Shown in pieces: positions 1 to 7,233 of a stretch of DNA of 34,254 bases. The notes below the pieces were generated by a model that ran no database searches, was not told where the DNA came from, and was given only the letters and a program-made list of their open reading frames with translations. The position numbers and the translations under genes are program-made. The stretch comes from a virus: IMG/VR virus record IMGVR_UViG_3300010938_000097, positions 1 through 34,254 of that record; one strand, 5' to 3'. Every line of letters begins with the position of its first letter. The stretch's first letter is position 1.

Positions 1-551
1 GCCACGGCCCGGCTGTATTCGGGGATCGTGGCGAGCAAGGCGAGCCGGAAGAAGTTCCGTTCCTCTTTCGTCGCGTTCAACCCGGCGACGTTCAGCGCAC
101 TGATGCTGCGATCCAGTGCGTCAAAGACGCCTAACAGCTTTCCGGGGAGCGCTTGCCGCACCAAGTTGGGATAGTTCCTCCCGCTCCGACGCGCGGGCTG
201 GATGCCCTGGCGGAGGTGGGACCACAAGTCACGCGATAGATCGCGCAGGCGGTCGGTTTTGTAGTCGGCGGTTTTCACTTGCGCCGTGAGCACGGCGAGC
301 GGAGAAAGATCATAACCAGTTGCGGGGATACCCCTCTCCTTCGCGGCGACCAACGTTGTCCCAGCTCCGGCGAAGGGGTCGAGGATACGATCGTCCGGTG
401 TGAGTCCCCACTCGTCGATCAGGGCAAGCACCAGCTCGCTCGCGAAGCTGTGCGGAAAGATGTACCAGCGGTGAATCGGCTTCCCCACCAGTGGCTTCGG
501 GGTCACCCACCATCGCCAGCACTTGCGTTCTTCAATCGCGACCGGCCTCAT
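1..551 (-). CDS. DNA methyltransferase (N4/N6 amino-MTase type), N-terminal part, cut by window edge
   Basis: The reading frame is open from an ATG at 551 to the left edge (about 183 residues). It contains the SAM-binding motif DPFAGAGTT near residue 60, preceded by a region rich in aromatic residues (HRWYIFPHSF) and followed by GYDLSPLAV. This is typical of the N6-adenine/N4-cytosine DNA methyltransferases that carry the FxGxG motif before the catalytic (S/D/N)PPY motif. The catalytic motif is not visible here. The start overlaps the end of the upstream gene (532-906) by 20 bases, which suggests translational coupling and a phage-encoded gene. The C-terminal segment at 33832-34254 is in the same orientation and probably belongs to the same gene across a circular junction. 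The two parts do not join in frame: one base, plus a multiple of three, is missing. Codon use is GC-rich compared with the structural genes. Target specificity cannot be read. Confidence 0.82.
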   Translation of the reverse strand, partial: MRPVAIEERKCWRWWVTPKPLVGKPIHRWYIFPHSFASELVLALIDEWGLTPDDRILDPFAGAGTTLVAAKERGIPATGYDLSPLAVLTAQVKTADYKTDRLRDLSRDLWSHLRQGIQPARRSGRNYPNLVRQALPGKLLGVFDALDRSISALNVAGLNATKEERNFFRLALLATIPEYSRAV

Positions 552-906
552 CTATTGCCAGGGGATTGGATATATTTAGCTCTTGGATTTGCTTTCGCGC
601 CAGCGCGGCTTTCGCATCAAGCGCATCAAGATCGCGTAGTAACCGAGCACGTTTTTTCCCCACAAGTGCATCCAATTTGATTAGTGCTTCAGCTTTTGTT
701 TCGGCATACATCTGTGGAGACAATATGCGATCACCTCCCCAAAATGTATGTGTAACATATCGGCTCTGCGGCCTACCATTGCGGGTCGTGTAAGTTACTC
801 TGCGCGCTTGGGCGATATAAGGACCTGACGTATTCCATCGCTCGAGTACGATGAGCGTATGTGTGTTTGAATTTGTGCTGATTGTGGTGGTATTCGTGCT
901 ATTCAT
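532..906 (-). CDS. hypothetical phage protein with C-terminal coiled coil
   Basis: This is a 124-residue protein I do not recognise. The N-terminus is low-complexity Thr/Asn/Ser-rich. The middle (residues 20-70) is mixed and rich in aromatic residues. From about residue 68 to 115 it is charged, Ala/Leu-rich and heptad-like, so it probably forms a helical coil. It starts 15 bases after the lysozyme-like gene (922-1356) and its stop lies inside the start of the methyltransferase gene, so it sits in the same operon just ahead of the packaging genes. No signal peptide, membrane segment or catalytic motif is visible. Confidence 0.6.
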   Translation of the reverse strand: MNSTNTTTISTNSNTHTLIVLERWNTSGPYIAQARRVTYTTRNGRPQSRYVTHTFWGGDRILSPQMYAETKAEALIKLDALVGKKRARLLRDLDALDAKAALARKQIQELNISNPLAIDEAGRD

Positions 907-921
907 AGCATTCTTGGCATT

Positions 922-1356
922 CTATCTGTATTGCCCGACCAACTGCTCAAACTTTCGCGCGCGTTGCCGGACCCAACTTGGGACAGATGATACTTTGCAT
1001 TTGTATTTTCGGATGAATTTGGTTGGGCCGAGATTCCATGCGCAATAAATTTGAGTGAGAGTTGGCTTCGCGTGCGTGTAGCACTCGATTTTTGCCTCGC
1101 ATAATTTCCAGTATCGAGCGGCCACCTCCGAAGCCCGAACCGGGTCGTGCGCGAAAATCTCCCAGTCTTGTTTGGAGGTTTTGGGCCCCAGGTGTGGGTG
1201 CACATCGCGCCAAGCCGAGAGATGCAATTGCCAGGCTCCTCGGGCGCGAGGGCGATCGCGCACGTCGAAATCACCTACAGCATCGTGGTTGATCCCACTC
1301 TCGAGTAATGCGAGCGCCCATAGGATGGAGCGCAAATGGAAAGAGAAAGTGCTCAT
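922..1356 (-). CDS. lytic transglycosylase / lysozyme-like muralytic enzyme (putative endolysin)
   Basis: The protein has 144 residues with the layout of a soluble lytic transglycosylase (SLT, goose-lysozyme-like) domain. A catalytic-type Glu sits at residue 19 in ALLESGINHDAVGD, the ARGAWQL block at 38-44 matches the usual ARGLMQ-type motif, and AWNLGP at 106-111 matches the AYNAGP-type motif. Such enzymes cleave the MurNAc-GlcNAc bond in peptidoglycan. There is no signal peptide, so it would need a holin to reach the wall as an endolysin, or could be virion-associated. The ATG overlaps the stop of the DnaA-like gene as ATGA. It lies far from the small membrane lysis genes at 22.1-22.9 kb, which is an odd split. 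Family assignment rests on motif spacing only. Confidence 0.7.
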   Translation of the reverse strand: MSTFSFHLRSILWALALLESGINHDAVGDFDVRDRPRARGAWQLHLSAWRDVHPHLGPKTSKQDWEIFAHDPVRASEVAARYWKLCEAKIECYTHAKPTLTQIYCAWNLGPTKFIRKYKCKVSSVPSWVRQRARKFEQLVGQYR

Positions 1357-1811
1357 GCATTGGTTTGCTGCGATTGCTGCACCCCTGCAAGTATCTCCTT
1401 AATTCTTTCTTCTAGCCCAACTATTTTGTGCCTTTCCCGGGCATCAGTCCCGATGATGTTGAGCACATGTTTGAATGCATGATTGCAGCTCGTGTAATGC
1501 CGGTTGAATTGTTTAGCTATTGCGCGGATATCGAGCGATGTGTGCCGGTGTAGCATGAACATTGCAACATGCCGGGCGAGGGTAATGTGCTGATCACGAC
1601 TTGGGCTGCACAAGCTCTCAGCGGTGACCTCGTAGTATCCGCAGACCAGGTTGATGATCAGCAATTGTTTCTGCTCGTCGGCTAGCGCGGGTTGTGTTTG
1701 CAGTGCGGCAATCTTGAGCAGGAGTCCACTGACTTTTTGCAGGAGCTCCTCGGCCTGAGATCGGTACTCTCTAAGTTGCCAATCGATTGGGTTGGGTGTG
1801 TTTATTTGCAT
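1353..1811 (-). CDS. DnaA domain-IV-like DNA-binding protein
   Basis: This is a 152-residue protein starting at the ATG at 1811; a longer open frame to 1916 exists but lies inside the preceding gene. Residues 50-120 resemble the C-terminal DNA-binding domain of DnaA: a helix with GYYEVTAESL, then R..HITLARHVAMFML, and FNRHYTSCNHA at 102-112, which parallels the DnaA signature FGRDHTTVLHA. There is no Walker A motif or AAA+ domain, so it would bind DnaA-box-like DNA without being an ATPase. The N-terminal 45 residues look helical. It overlaps the replication-initiator-like gene by 41 bases and the lysozyme-like gene by 4. A role at the phage origin, or in capturing or blocking host DnaA, is an inference. 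Confidence 0.75.
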   Translation of the reverse strand: MQINTPNPIDWQLREYRSQAEELLQKVSGLLLKIAALQTQPALADEQKQLLIINLVCGYYEVTAESLCSPSRDQHITLARHVAMFMLHRHTSLDIRAIAKQFNRHYTSCNHAFKHVLNIIGTDARERHKIVGLEERIKEILAGVQQSQQTNA

Positions 1812-3438
1812 AATCGTGGTGTGTGTTATCTGCGCGTGCGAATGCTTTCCGAATTGCGCGCAGGGTGGAATTGAGATCGGTGTGCCCGCGCATAATGCTT
1901 TGCGTGAGCTGCGCAATATCGATGTCGGATCGTTGCGTCTCGGGATTTAACCGCCGGCGGAGATACTGATAGATCTCAAGCCCATTGCGGAGCAGAAATG
2001 TACAAGATTCTGTTAGTTGTTTGGGCGGTTCAGAGAGATGGGTGCTCCCTACGTAATACCGCATGAGCGAATCCAACTTGCACTCGACCTGTTCCGATAG
2101 GTGTCGCAATTCCGAGCAATGCTTGCAGCAGACCATCGATTCAAACCGGGTGATCCATTCAGCCTCCTCGTCATCCGGTATGTCCAGATGCAAAGCTCGA
2201 CCGCAATTGGTGCAGAATGCATTCACCTTCTTGGGGATGGGTTGATCATCTGGTAGATCATCAATTGCCATCGCGATCTTGATCAGGCTTCGCTTGATGT
2301 CTTCGATCATAGCATTCCTTTGCTTATTTGCTTTTTCAGCCCGCTCTTGCTTCGACGGGCCGACGATCTTACGGGCCTCGGTCGCTTTTTGCTCCCAGGA
2401 CGCGAGTAATGCGTAAGGCGATTGTGGAAGCCATCGCCGCTGGTCGGCGGGTACCTGCTGATACCATCGCGCGATGCAATCCACCTCGCGCTCCCAGTGC
2501 TCGCGGGTGATAACATCGAGCATGAGCCGATTCTCCGCGCGATTCCACGGGTGATTAGGCTGCCGGTTGAAGATTGCCGCCAGGACCGCGCGTAGATGGG
2601 GTACGCTTGCTGTCGTGTGTTGGGTGGGTTGTGTCCGGGTTGGGGACGGGTGTGCAGCCTTGGTTGATTGGGAAGTGGTCTTAGCCGTGATCACGCTCGG
2701 ATTGGGTGTCGCTGCTGCTTTCACTCCTGCTTGCGCTGATGCTTGCGCTGATGCTGCCGTTCCTGCTTTCGCTGGCGCTGCCGCTGGTCGCGCTTGCTTG
2801 ATTATTTGTTTCATCGCTCTAGCACCACCCCCCTCGGTTGGAGTCGCATCTCCAACAATAGATCTACTAGGTAGAGGGGGAGATGTATTGCAACGATGAC
2901 TTCGTAGAGTCTCTCTATCTGTATTAGATTGTACAAAGCGAGCAATCTGATGATTTGCAAATACTTGTGTGCACTGGGATGAACAAATTGATGAATGCTC
3001 TAAGGATAGATGCGGTGATGCCGGCGCTGACGCAGGTGCTGATACCAGGTTGGAGGTGCGCAATTGGCTCGAGCACGACGATGACACTGGTGCTGATTGA
3101 ACCAGGTATTTTTCGACCGCATTCGCATCAACGCGGTACCAGAGTCGAGCAGGAGTTCCCCGCCGCTCTTCGCACCAGAAGCCCGTCGATCGAAGGACCT
3201 TCCGCGCCCCCTCCTGTTCACGCCGACTCAAGCCACAATCCTTTTGCCATTGCTGGGCCGATTTGTAAAACCATCCTGGACCAGGTCCGGATGATTTCCG
3301 GTCCGCGTAATAGCTCGACCACCAAATAGCCTCCGTAAGCATGACAAGGGCGGCCTTATTACCCCCAAGCAGAGGTAACCAATCCCAATTGGTTACTCTC
3401 GCATGCGAGACAAAATGCTTATCTAATTTAGCGGACAT
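1771..3438 (-). CDS. phage replication-initiation-like protein with winged-helix N-terminus and zinc-ribbon C-terminal half
   Basis: The protein has 555 residues. The first about 110 (WDWLPLLGGNKAALVMLTEAIWW, then KSAQQWQKDCGLSRREQ and an aromatic strand turn) look like the winged-helix domain seen in phage replication-initiation proteins. Residues about 200-270 are a low-complexity Ala/Pro/Thr/Ser linker with a duplicated 12-bp unit at 2729-2752. The next part (PNHPWNRAENRLML..ITREHW) resembles the C-terminal part of such proteins. Near residue 408 a CTNCGR pair and, about 35 residues on, a CCKHC pair could form one zinc ribbon. It follows the structured leader at 3459-3569 and overlaps the DnaA-like gene, which fits an origin-recognition or helicase-loading role. 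The function is inferred from layout. Confidence 0.6.
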   Translation of the reverse strand: MSAKLDKHFVSHARVTNWDWLPLLGGNKAALVMLTEAIWWSSYYADRKSSGPGPGWFYKSAQQWQKDCGLSRREQEGARKVLRSTGFWCEERRGTPARLWYRVDANAVEKYLVQSAPVSSSCSSQLRTSNLVSAPASAPASPHLSLEHSSICSSQCTQVFANHQIARFVQSNTDRETLRSHRCNTSPPLPSRSIVGDATPTEGGGARAMKQIIKQARPAAAPAKAGTAASAQASAQAGVKAAATPNPSVITAKTTSQSTKAAHPSPTRTQPTQHTTASVPHLRAVLAAIFNRQPNHPWNRAENRLMLDVITREHWEREVDCIARWYQQVPADQRRWLPQSPYALLASWEQKATEARKIVGPSKQERAEKANKQRNAMIEDIKRSLIKIAMAIDDLPDDQPIPKKVNAFCTNCGRALHLDIPDDEEAEWITRFESMVCCKHCSELRHLSEQVECKLDSLMRYYVGSTHLSEPPKQLTESCTFLLRNGLEIYQYLRRRLNPETQRSDIDIAQLTQSIMRGHTDLNSTLRAIRKAFARADNTHHDYANKHTQPNRLAT

Positions 3439-3458
3439 AAACGCGATACCAAGGTGAG

Positions 3459-3569
3459 AAAGAAAAGGTCATCGCCAGGAAAGCGTGGAACATTGGCCTT
3501 TTGCGCTTGAGGGAAGCGCGGCCAAACCCAGCGATGACCAAAATCATCTTCCACGCTTTAGATTGCATT
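3459..3569 (-). ncRNA. putative structured leader RNA or small RNA with pseudoknot topology
   Basis: Reading the minus strand from the expected start near 3569, the order is: B (AAAGCGTGGAA, 3559-3549), 9 nt, A (GGTCATCGC, 3539-3531), a nested hairpin C (TTGGCC 3525-3520 with GGCCAA 3498-3493, enclosing GCGC/GCGC), then B' (TTCCACGCTTT, 3490-3480), 4 nt, A' (GCGATGACC, 3475-3467), then TTTTCTTTCT. B/B' (11 bp) and A/A' (9 bp) are perfect complements and interleave, so they can form an H-type pseudoknot, or compete in practice because of the short connector. The A' strand followed by a U-rich run is terminator-like. It lies between a promoter and the replication gene. Length and processing are unknown. 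It could act as an attenuator, a translational switch or a free small RNA. Confidence 0.5.
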
Positions 3570-3575
3570 GCAACT

Positions 3576-3604
3576 AGTATCAACTCGATCACATCCAATG
3601 TCAA
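3576..3604 (-). promoter_or_regulatory. sigma70-type promoter for replication/late block
   Basis: On the minus strand a perfect -35 TTGACA (3604-3599) is followed by exactly 17 bases and then GATACT (3581-3576), a 4-of-6 match to the -10 consensus. It lies in the only large gap of the minus-strand operon between 1 and 9.3 kb. It would start transcription near 3569, just ahead of the crossing inverted repeats and the replication gene. Confidence 0.6.
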
Positions 3605-3632
3605 GAGGCCACCGCGGGACAATGCATGCATC

Positions 3633-3968
3633 TTATCTCGCCGGAGGGTGCGAGCTTATTGCCCGCGGTGGCCAAAAATTAGCACCACAGCCGGGGCATT
3701 GGCGCACGTGTCGATTGCGCAGCGACTGACCGCAATTCTCGCAGCGCGCGCGCATCGCGCAGTGCACCGCGCAAATCCAGAGCAGCGGCACGAAGAGCAG
3801 GATGAAGAGCCCTAGCAGATCGACGATGCGTGAATTCGCAGCGACCGCGATAAAGGACCACACCAGCGGCATCGCGAAGCTCGCGATCGCGCAATAGAGA
3901 CCGATGCTGATCGAGTGCCAATCAGGTTTGGTCCCGATGAGGTTGTAAGGATCAGTTATGTTGTTCAT
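3633..3968 (-). CDS. small membrane protein with C-terminal zinc ribbon
   Basis: The protein has 111 residues starting at the ATG at 3968, which overlaps the preceding gene by 17 bases; the longer open frame to 4178 lies in another gene. Two hydrophobic segments (about residues 17-38 and 46-66) are followed by a Cys-rich tail, CENCGQSL then CPGCGANF, a CxxC-CxxC zinc-ribbon pattern. The likely topology is two transmembrane helices with a cytoplasmic zinc finger. I do not recognise the family. It is the last gene before the promoter gap, in an early position downstream of the cytosine methyltransferase. A host-takeover or superinfection role would be a guess. Confidence 0.6.
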   Translation of the reverse strand: MNNITDPYNLIGTKPDWHSISIGLYCAIASFAMPLVWSFIAVAANSRIVDLLGLFILLFVPLLWICAVHCAMRARCENCGQSLRNRHVRQCPGCGANFWPPRAISSHPPAR

Positions 3969-4209
3969 ATTGACAATGTCCACGTATGTGCTCGCGTGAG
4001 ATGAGAAAGCGCACCAGACCTTTCGTCGCGCGTCGATCTTTCCGGCCGATGACATCGATGACTTTGTATCCGGTGCCGATGTGCAAAAGCTCCAGCTTCG
4101 CTGCGGTGTGTATGCGATGGTAAGATGGTGTCCCATATAAATATTGAGCGACAATTTCTGGTGCGGCCTTAAGTGCATTACCCACCTTTTCGAGCTGATT
4201 CCACGTCAT
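3952..4209 (-). CDS. hypothetical early protein
   Basis: This is an 85-residue basic protein. The ATG at 4209 overlaps the methyltransferase stop as ATGA, which decides the start over a longer open frame reaching 4323. The sequence is mixed alpha/beta with a His/Arg/Lys-rich second half (VIDVIGRKDRR, then FLISREH). No known motif is recognised. Tight coupling to the C5-methyltransferase gene suggests coexpression, but nothing in the sequence shows that the two proteins interact. Confidence 0.55.
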   Translation of the reverse strand: MTWNQLEKVGNALKAAPEIVAQYLYGTPSYHRIHTAAKLELLHIGTGYKVIDVIGRKDRRATKGLVRFLISREHIRGHCQYEQHN

Positions 4210-5411
4210 ATTACGACTAAATAGCGAGCAATCGCCCGCCCTATTGCTTCCCCGAGAATACATGGGACCGCATTCCCAATGAGGCGTTTTGCTACCTGCA
4301 TACTCCTGGGGAATATGAACCAATCTGGGAATGTTTGGAGTCGTGCTCGTTCGCGTATGCTAAGCAGCCGATTTTGCGTTGGATGAATGTAAATAATGGG
4401 ATTAGAATCGTGAGTAGTAACAGTTGGGCCCGATTCATCTTCACGGAGGCGTTTGATGGCATTTACTGACAGATTGAATCGTTTAATTGCAAAGTTTATT
4501 CCGCGTTTTAAGGCCGCAGGATTATATTCACCTTGTCGTAATTTCTCGCAATCACGCACGAACTTCTCTGATATTCTCGGGCTGACATGCATTGTGAGAC
4601 GTGATGAGTGCTCTATCTCCAAGGTATTATACAAGAATCGTGACCCGAATCGACAGATGTGTTTATGCCGCAGGTGGGAATCGTAGTCTCGCTCGCGTGG
4701 TTGATTGTCGAGGTCTAGAATCGGTAAATCACCAATCGCCTCCAACAGTGTTACAGGTGACTCCATTTTGCTGAGTTCTGGGAATAATTCAGGTGATGTG
4801 CTTTCTTCCTTCTCACAAGTTGCATGCGTCGGTGGATGGTAATACTCGACATCGCAGAATGTCGTTATATCCCGCCGTGATCCAACAATGAATATCCTCT
4901 TGCGATATTGCGGAGCACCGTATCGTGATGCGCAAATCGTATTGATGGATACGCGATACCCCATTGCTTGTGTCTCTTTTATGATCTGCTCAATCGTCGT
5001 TCGCTCGACGAGCTCCTCCCTCAAAATCCCCTGGATATTCTCCATGATAAAAACCAAGGGTTTAAAATAGTCCACAAATCGCAGGAAATCGCGATATAGA
5101 TAACTACGATGATCACATTTGCTAGATATGCTATCATTTAGATTTTTTGCGGTTGAGAATGATTGGCACGGTGGTGATCCGATAATCACATCGGGGTGAC
5201 ACGGGATTAATTCACCGATCGCGCTTGGGTTGATCTTGGTAATATCTTGACAGAGGGTGATCGGTACATTGGGCAGGTTGATTTTGAATGTCTCGATCGC
5301 GACGGGATCAAAATCGATTGCGCAGAGTGGATGGAAACCGGCGCGCTCGAATCCAAGTGAAAATCCTCCGCACCCGCAAAACAAATCAAGGTATGTCCAG
5401 GGCTTAGGCAT
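4206..5411 (-). CDS. dcm: DNA (cytosine-5-)-methyltransferase
   Basis: The protein has 401 residues, near the usual length for this family, starting at the ATG at 5411 (a TTG at 5423 is a poorer choice). All main C5-MTase motifs are visible in order: motif I DLFCGCGGFSLG (9-20, SAM binding), motif IV GSPPCQSFS (78-86, catalytic Cys82), motif VI MENIQGI (123-129, usually ENV), motif VIII YGAPQYRKR (164-172), a target-recognition region around 200-330, then motif IX near RERARLQTFPDW and motif X GNAVP. The enzyme would transfer a methyl group from SAM to cytosine C5 at an unknown site. No restriction endonuclease lies beside it, so it is probably an orphan phage MTase used against host restriction. 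It overlaps its neighbours at both ends. Confidence 0.95.
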   Translation of the reverse strand: MPKPWTYLDLFCGCGGFSLGFERAGFHPLCAIDFDPVAIETFKINLPNVPITLCQDITKINPSAIGELIPCHPDVIIGSPPCQSFSTAKNLNDSISSKCDHRSYLYRDFLRFVDYFKPLVFIMENIQGILREELVERTTIEQIIKETQAMGYRVSINTICASRYGAPQYRKRIFIVGSRRDITTFCDVEYYHPPTHATCEKEESTSPELFPELSKMESPVTLLEAIGDLPILDLDNQPRERDYDSHLRHKHICRFGSRFLYNTLEIEHSSRLTMHVSPRISEKFVRDCEKLRQGEYNPAALKRGINFAIKRFNLSVNAIKRLREDESGPTVTTHDSNPIIYIHPTQNRLLSIRERARLQTFPDWFIFPRSMQVAKRLIGNAVPCILGEAIGRAIARYLVVI

Positions 5412-5625
5412 GCCACTTTGCAATGACCAGTAGTTTCCATTTGCCTGGTTGATTTGGATAATGCCCGAATGAATCGGTCACGATTAAGTCCGAATCGGGA
5501 TCGATCTCTATATCCCTGGTCTGTGCAAGTATTTTGCGGTCCGTAGATAACTCGATCGGCGGTTCACCTACTTTCGCCCAGACAATTAAGATATTGCGAT
5601 AACCAGCAACATCATCATTTTTCAT
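5404..5625 (-). CDS. hypothetical small early protein
   Basis: The protein has 73 residues and begins at ATGA overlapping the stop of the RuvC-like gene. It is acidic in the middle (DIEIDPDSDLIVTDSF) with flanking beta-like stretches (NILIVWAKV, WKLLVIAKW), suggesting a small beta-rich fold. No family is recognised. Its last codons overlap the start of the cytosine methyltransferase, so it is translated as part of the early operon. Confidence 0.55.
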   Translation of the reverse strand: MKNDDVAGYRNILIVWAKVGEPPIELSTDRKILAQTRDIEIDPDSDLIVTDSFGHYPNQPGKWKLLVIAKWHA

Positions 5626-6089
5626 AGGTCCTTATCGATTGCGTATGTCACCAGGGCGACCGCACTCCACAGGTGACTCTTGATACCGTAGAGTGTACCC
5701 GGTGCTTTCTTGGTCCCGGGTTTGCCCCAGCGATCGATGAGCGCCTGCCGGATGTTCCGGTCCTTAGCTCGCATCGATCCGCATAGATGCATCTTCACCT
5801 GCGACCGGTATATCAACTGCACCGGCACATTTCTCTGTAGCATCAGCTCAGCAAATCGACCAGCCCAATAGCACGTGTAGAAAACCTCTTGACCAACGGG
5901 CATACCAAAGGATTGGACAAACTCGATGCAGACAATATGAGGTGGGTCCATCGACCTTAGCACATCGAGCAAGATATAATTTTTGATGATAGCACCCTGA
6001 CCAAAGTGGACCGCCTCCTCGCGACGAATACAGGAAAGATAAGCACTTTGCTCGCAGCCAGGATCAATCGTTAGCAACGTTCTCTCCAT
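5622..6089 (-). CDS. RuvC-like (RNase H fold) nuclease, putative Holliday junction resolvase
   Basis: The protein has 155 residues from the ATG at 6089. The strand TLLTIDPG (4-11) carries the first acidic residue of RuvC-type nucleases, and HIVCIEF (51-57) carries the Glu of the second strand. The blocks MPVGQEVF, YRSQVKMHLCG, AKDRNIRQALIDRWG and KSHLWSAVAL match a conserved phage protein family with RuvC-like organisation. The last acidic residue is not obvious, since the position where RuvC has its C-terminal Asp pair reads KSHLW. In the recombination block with RecT and the exonuclease it would resolve or trim branched DNA before packaging. It overlaps the exonuclease by 26 bases and the next gene by 4. 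Confidence 0.7.
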   Translation of the reverse strand: MERTLLTIDPGCEQSAYLSCIRREEAVHFGQGAIIKNYILLDVLRSMDPPHIVCIEFVQSFGMPVGQEVFYTCYWAGRFAELMLQRNVPVQLIYRSQVKMHLCGSMRAKDRNIRQALIDRWGKPGTKKAPGTLYGIKSHLWSAVALVTYAIDKDL

Positions 6090-7233
6090 GCGATTCCTCA
6101 ACTGATGGTAATGACTTGATGGTCGTAATGATCGGCGTGTCCTCGCGCGTGGTTGTGCAACCATCGGTGGCTGATCGGTAGATCATCTCAGCCTCTTTCG
6201 CACTGCATCCATGCACGCGCCGGATCGCGTCGAGCAGCTTGCTCTTCTGCACCTGGCAGCACCCGAAGAAATCTGCTGGTGTCCAACCTAGCGTAGCCAA
6301 TCGCTTACCAACTGTGATGGGGTCGGTGATGATCTGCACTTTACGCCCGGGCTTCCGGCACAAACCCACCTTGGCAAGTTCGTCATCACTTAGATGGCGC
6401 AAGCGCTCTTTCACGCTCGCAAATAATCGCTCAGCGTAAGCTATCCTGCGGAAAATATAAGCGCAAGATTCAGCCGGTAATTGACCCACGAATTGGTCAA
6501 TATCTTCGCGTGAAGAATCTTCGCGGAGAGTCGCCTGGACGGGACCGAGCGCCCATCGCTGGTGTGTGGGGCAAATCGTTGTAGCCGGGCAGTATTTGCA
6601 TTGCGACTCGCCTGGGACCGGAGTTAGCGGCATCAATCCCTTCGACATCAGCATGCACTCTTCAGCGATCACTACACAATCAAGACTGATTGCGCGGATA
6701 TCATCGAGATCATACACGCATTGATTGATACCAGGATCACCCTCAGGCTGGATGATCGCAGTGATGATTTTGCTCGTGGATACCGGCTCGGCCATGCGAT
6801 GTTCGCGCTCGTAGCATAAGAGCGCAGCCAATGCGCGCAATTGCCAGTTCGATTTCGCCAACTCGACCGGTTCAGAACCCGTCTTGTAATCACAGATCAA
6901 AGCCACATCTTCGTGCTCGACAATAAGGTCCGCCTGGCCGGAGAAGAGATCCTTGTACCAGAGCCGTATCTCGCGGCGCTTGGTCCCACGATCCAAGAGT
7001 GCAAAAGCCTCAAGCAGCTCGGACTCGAGCGCGAGACACCGCTCGTAAATAGCTTGTTCACGGTCGTCGAGGGCGACCTCTTCGCCGGCCAATCGCCGGT
7101 GAATGCGTGTCCCACTCTCGGCCTCGGGCGAGGTCGTGATCGGGCATTGTTGCGCAAGTGCGAAACTCGCGCGACAGAGTGCATAGCGACCGAATGCACT
7201 CGCACTGGGATGACCTTTGCGTGGATCGTACAT
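6064..7233 (-). CDS. RecB/Cas4-like PD-(D/E)XK exonuclease (DUF2800-like), partner of RecT
   Basis: The protein has 389 residues. The ATG at 7233 follows AAAGGAGG, one of the clearest Shine-Dalgarno sites in the window, located inside the recT 3' end (TAATG junction). PD-(D/E)XK features are SGTRIHRRL (His45), SGQADLIV (Asp102) and CDYKTG (Asp115, Lys117). Cys20 together with Cys212, Cys215 and Cys221 gives the AddB/Cas4-type CxnCx2Cx5C pattern for a 4Fe-4S cluster. It would degrade one DNA strand from ends to give ssDNA for RecT. Residues beyond about 270 form an extra C-terminal region (helical, with GCCQVQKSKLL) whose role I do not recognise. Confidence 0.82.
   Translation of the reverse strand: MYDPRKGHPSASAFGRYALCRASFALAQQCPITTSPEAESGTRIHRRLAGEEVALDDREQAIYERCLALESELLEAFALLDRGTKRREIRLWYKDLFSGQADLIVEHEDVALICDYKTGSEPVELAKSNWQLRALAALLCYEREHRMAEPVSTSKIITAIIQPEGDPGINQCVYDLDDIRAISLDCVVIAEECMLMSKGLMPLTPVPGESQCKYCPATTICPTHQRWALGPVQATLREDSSREDIDQFVGQLPAESCAYIFRRIAYAERLFASVKERLRHLSDDELAKVGLCRKPGRKVQIITDPITVGKRLATLGWTPADFFGCCQVQKSKLLDAIRRVHGCSAKEAEMIYRSATDGCTTTREDTPIITTIKSLPSVEESHGENVAND

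Noticed and set aside
279-680. 133-codon plus-strand open frame over the methyltransferase start
   Set aside because: It lies antisense to a clear methyltransferase with a DPFAGAGTT motif and has no supporting features.
2701-2800. Repeat-rich Ala/Pro stretch as a possible repeat array
   Set aside because: It is a low-complexity linker within the replication protein, with a single 12-bp duplication; the units are not CRISPR-like.
3428-3631. 67-codon open frame on the minus strand between the zinc-ribbon membrane protein and the replication gene
   Set aside because: It contains the promoter at 3576-3604 and the crossing inverted repeats, overlaps the next gene start, and has no family resemblance.
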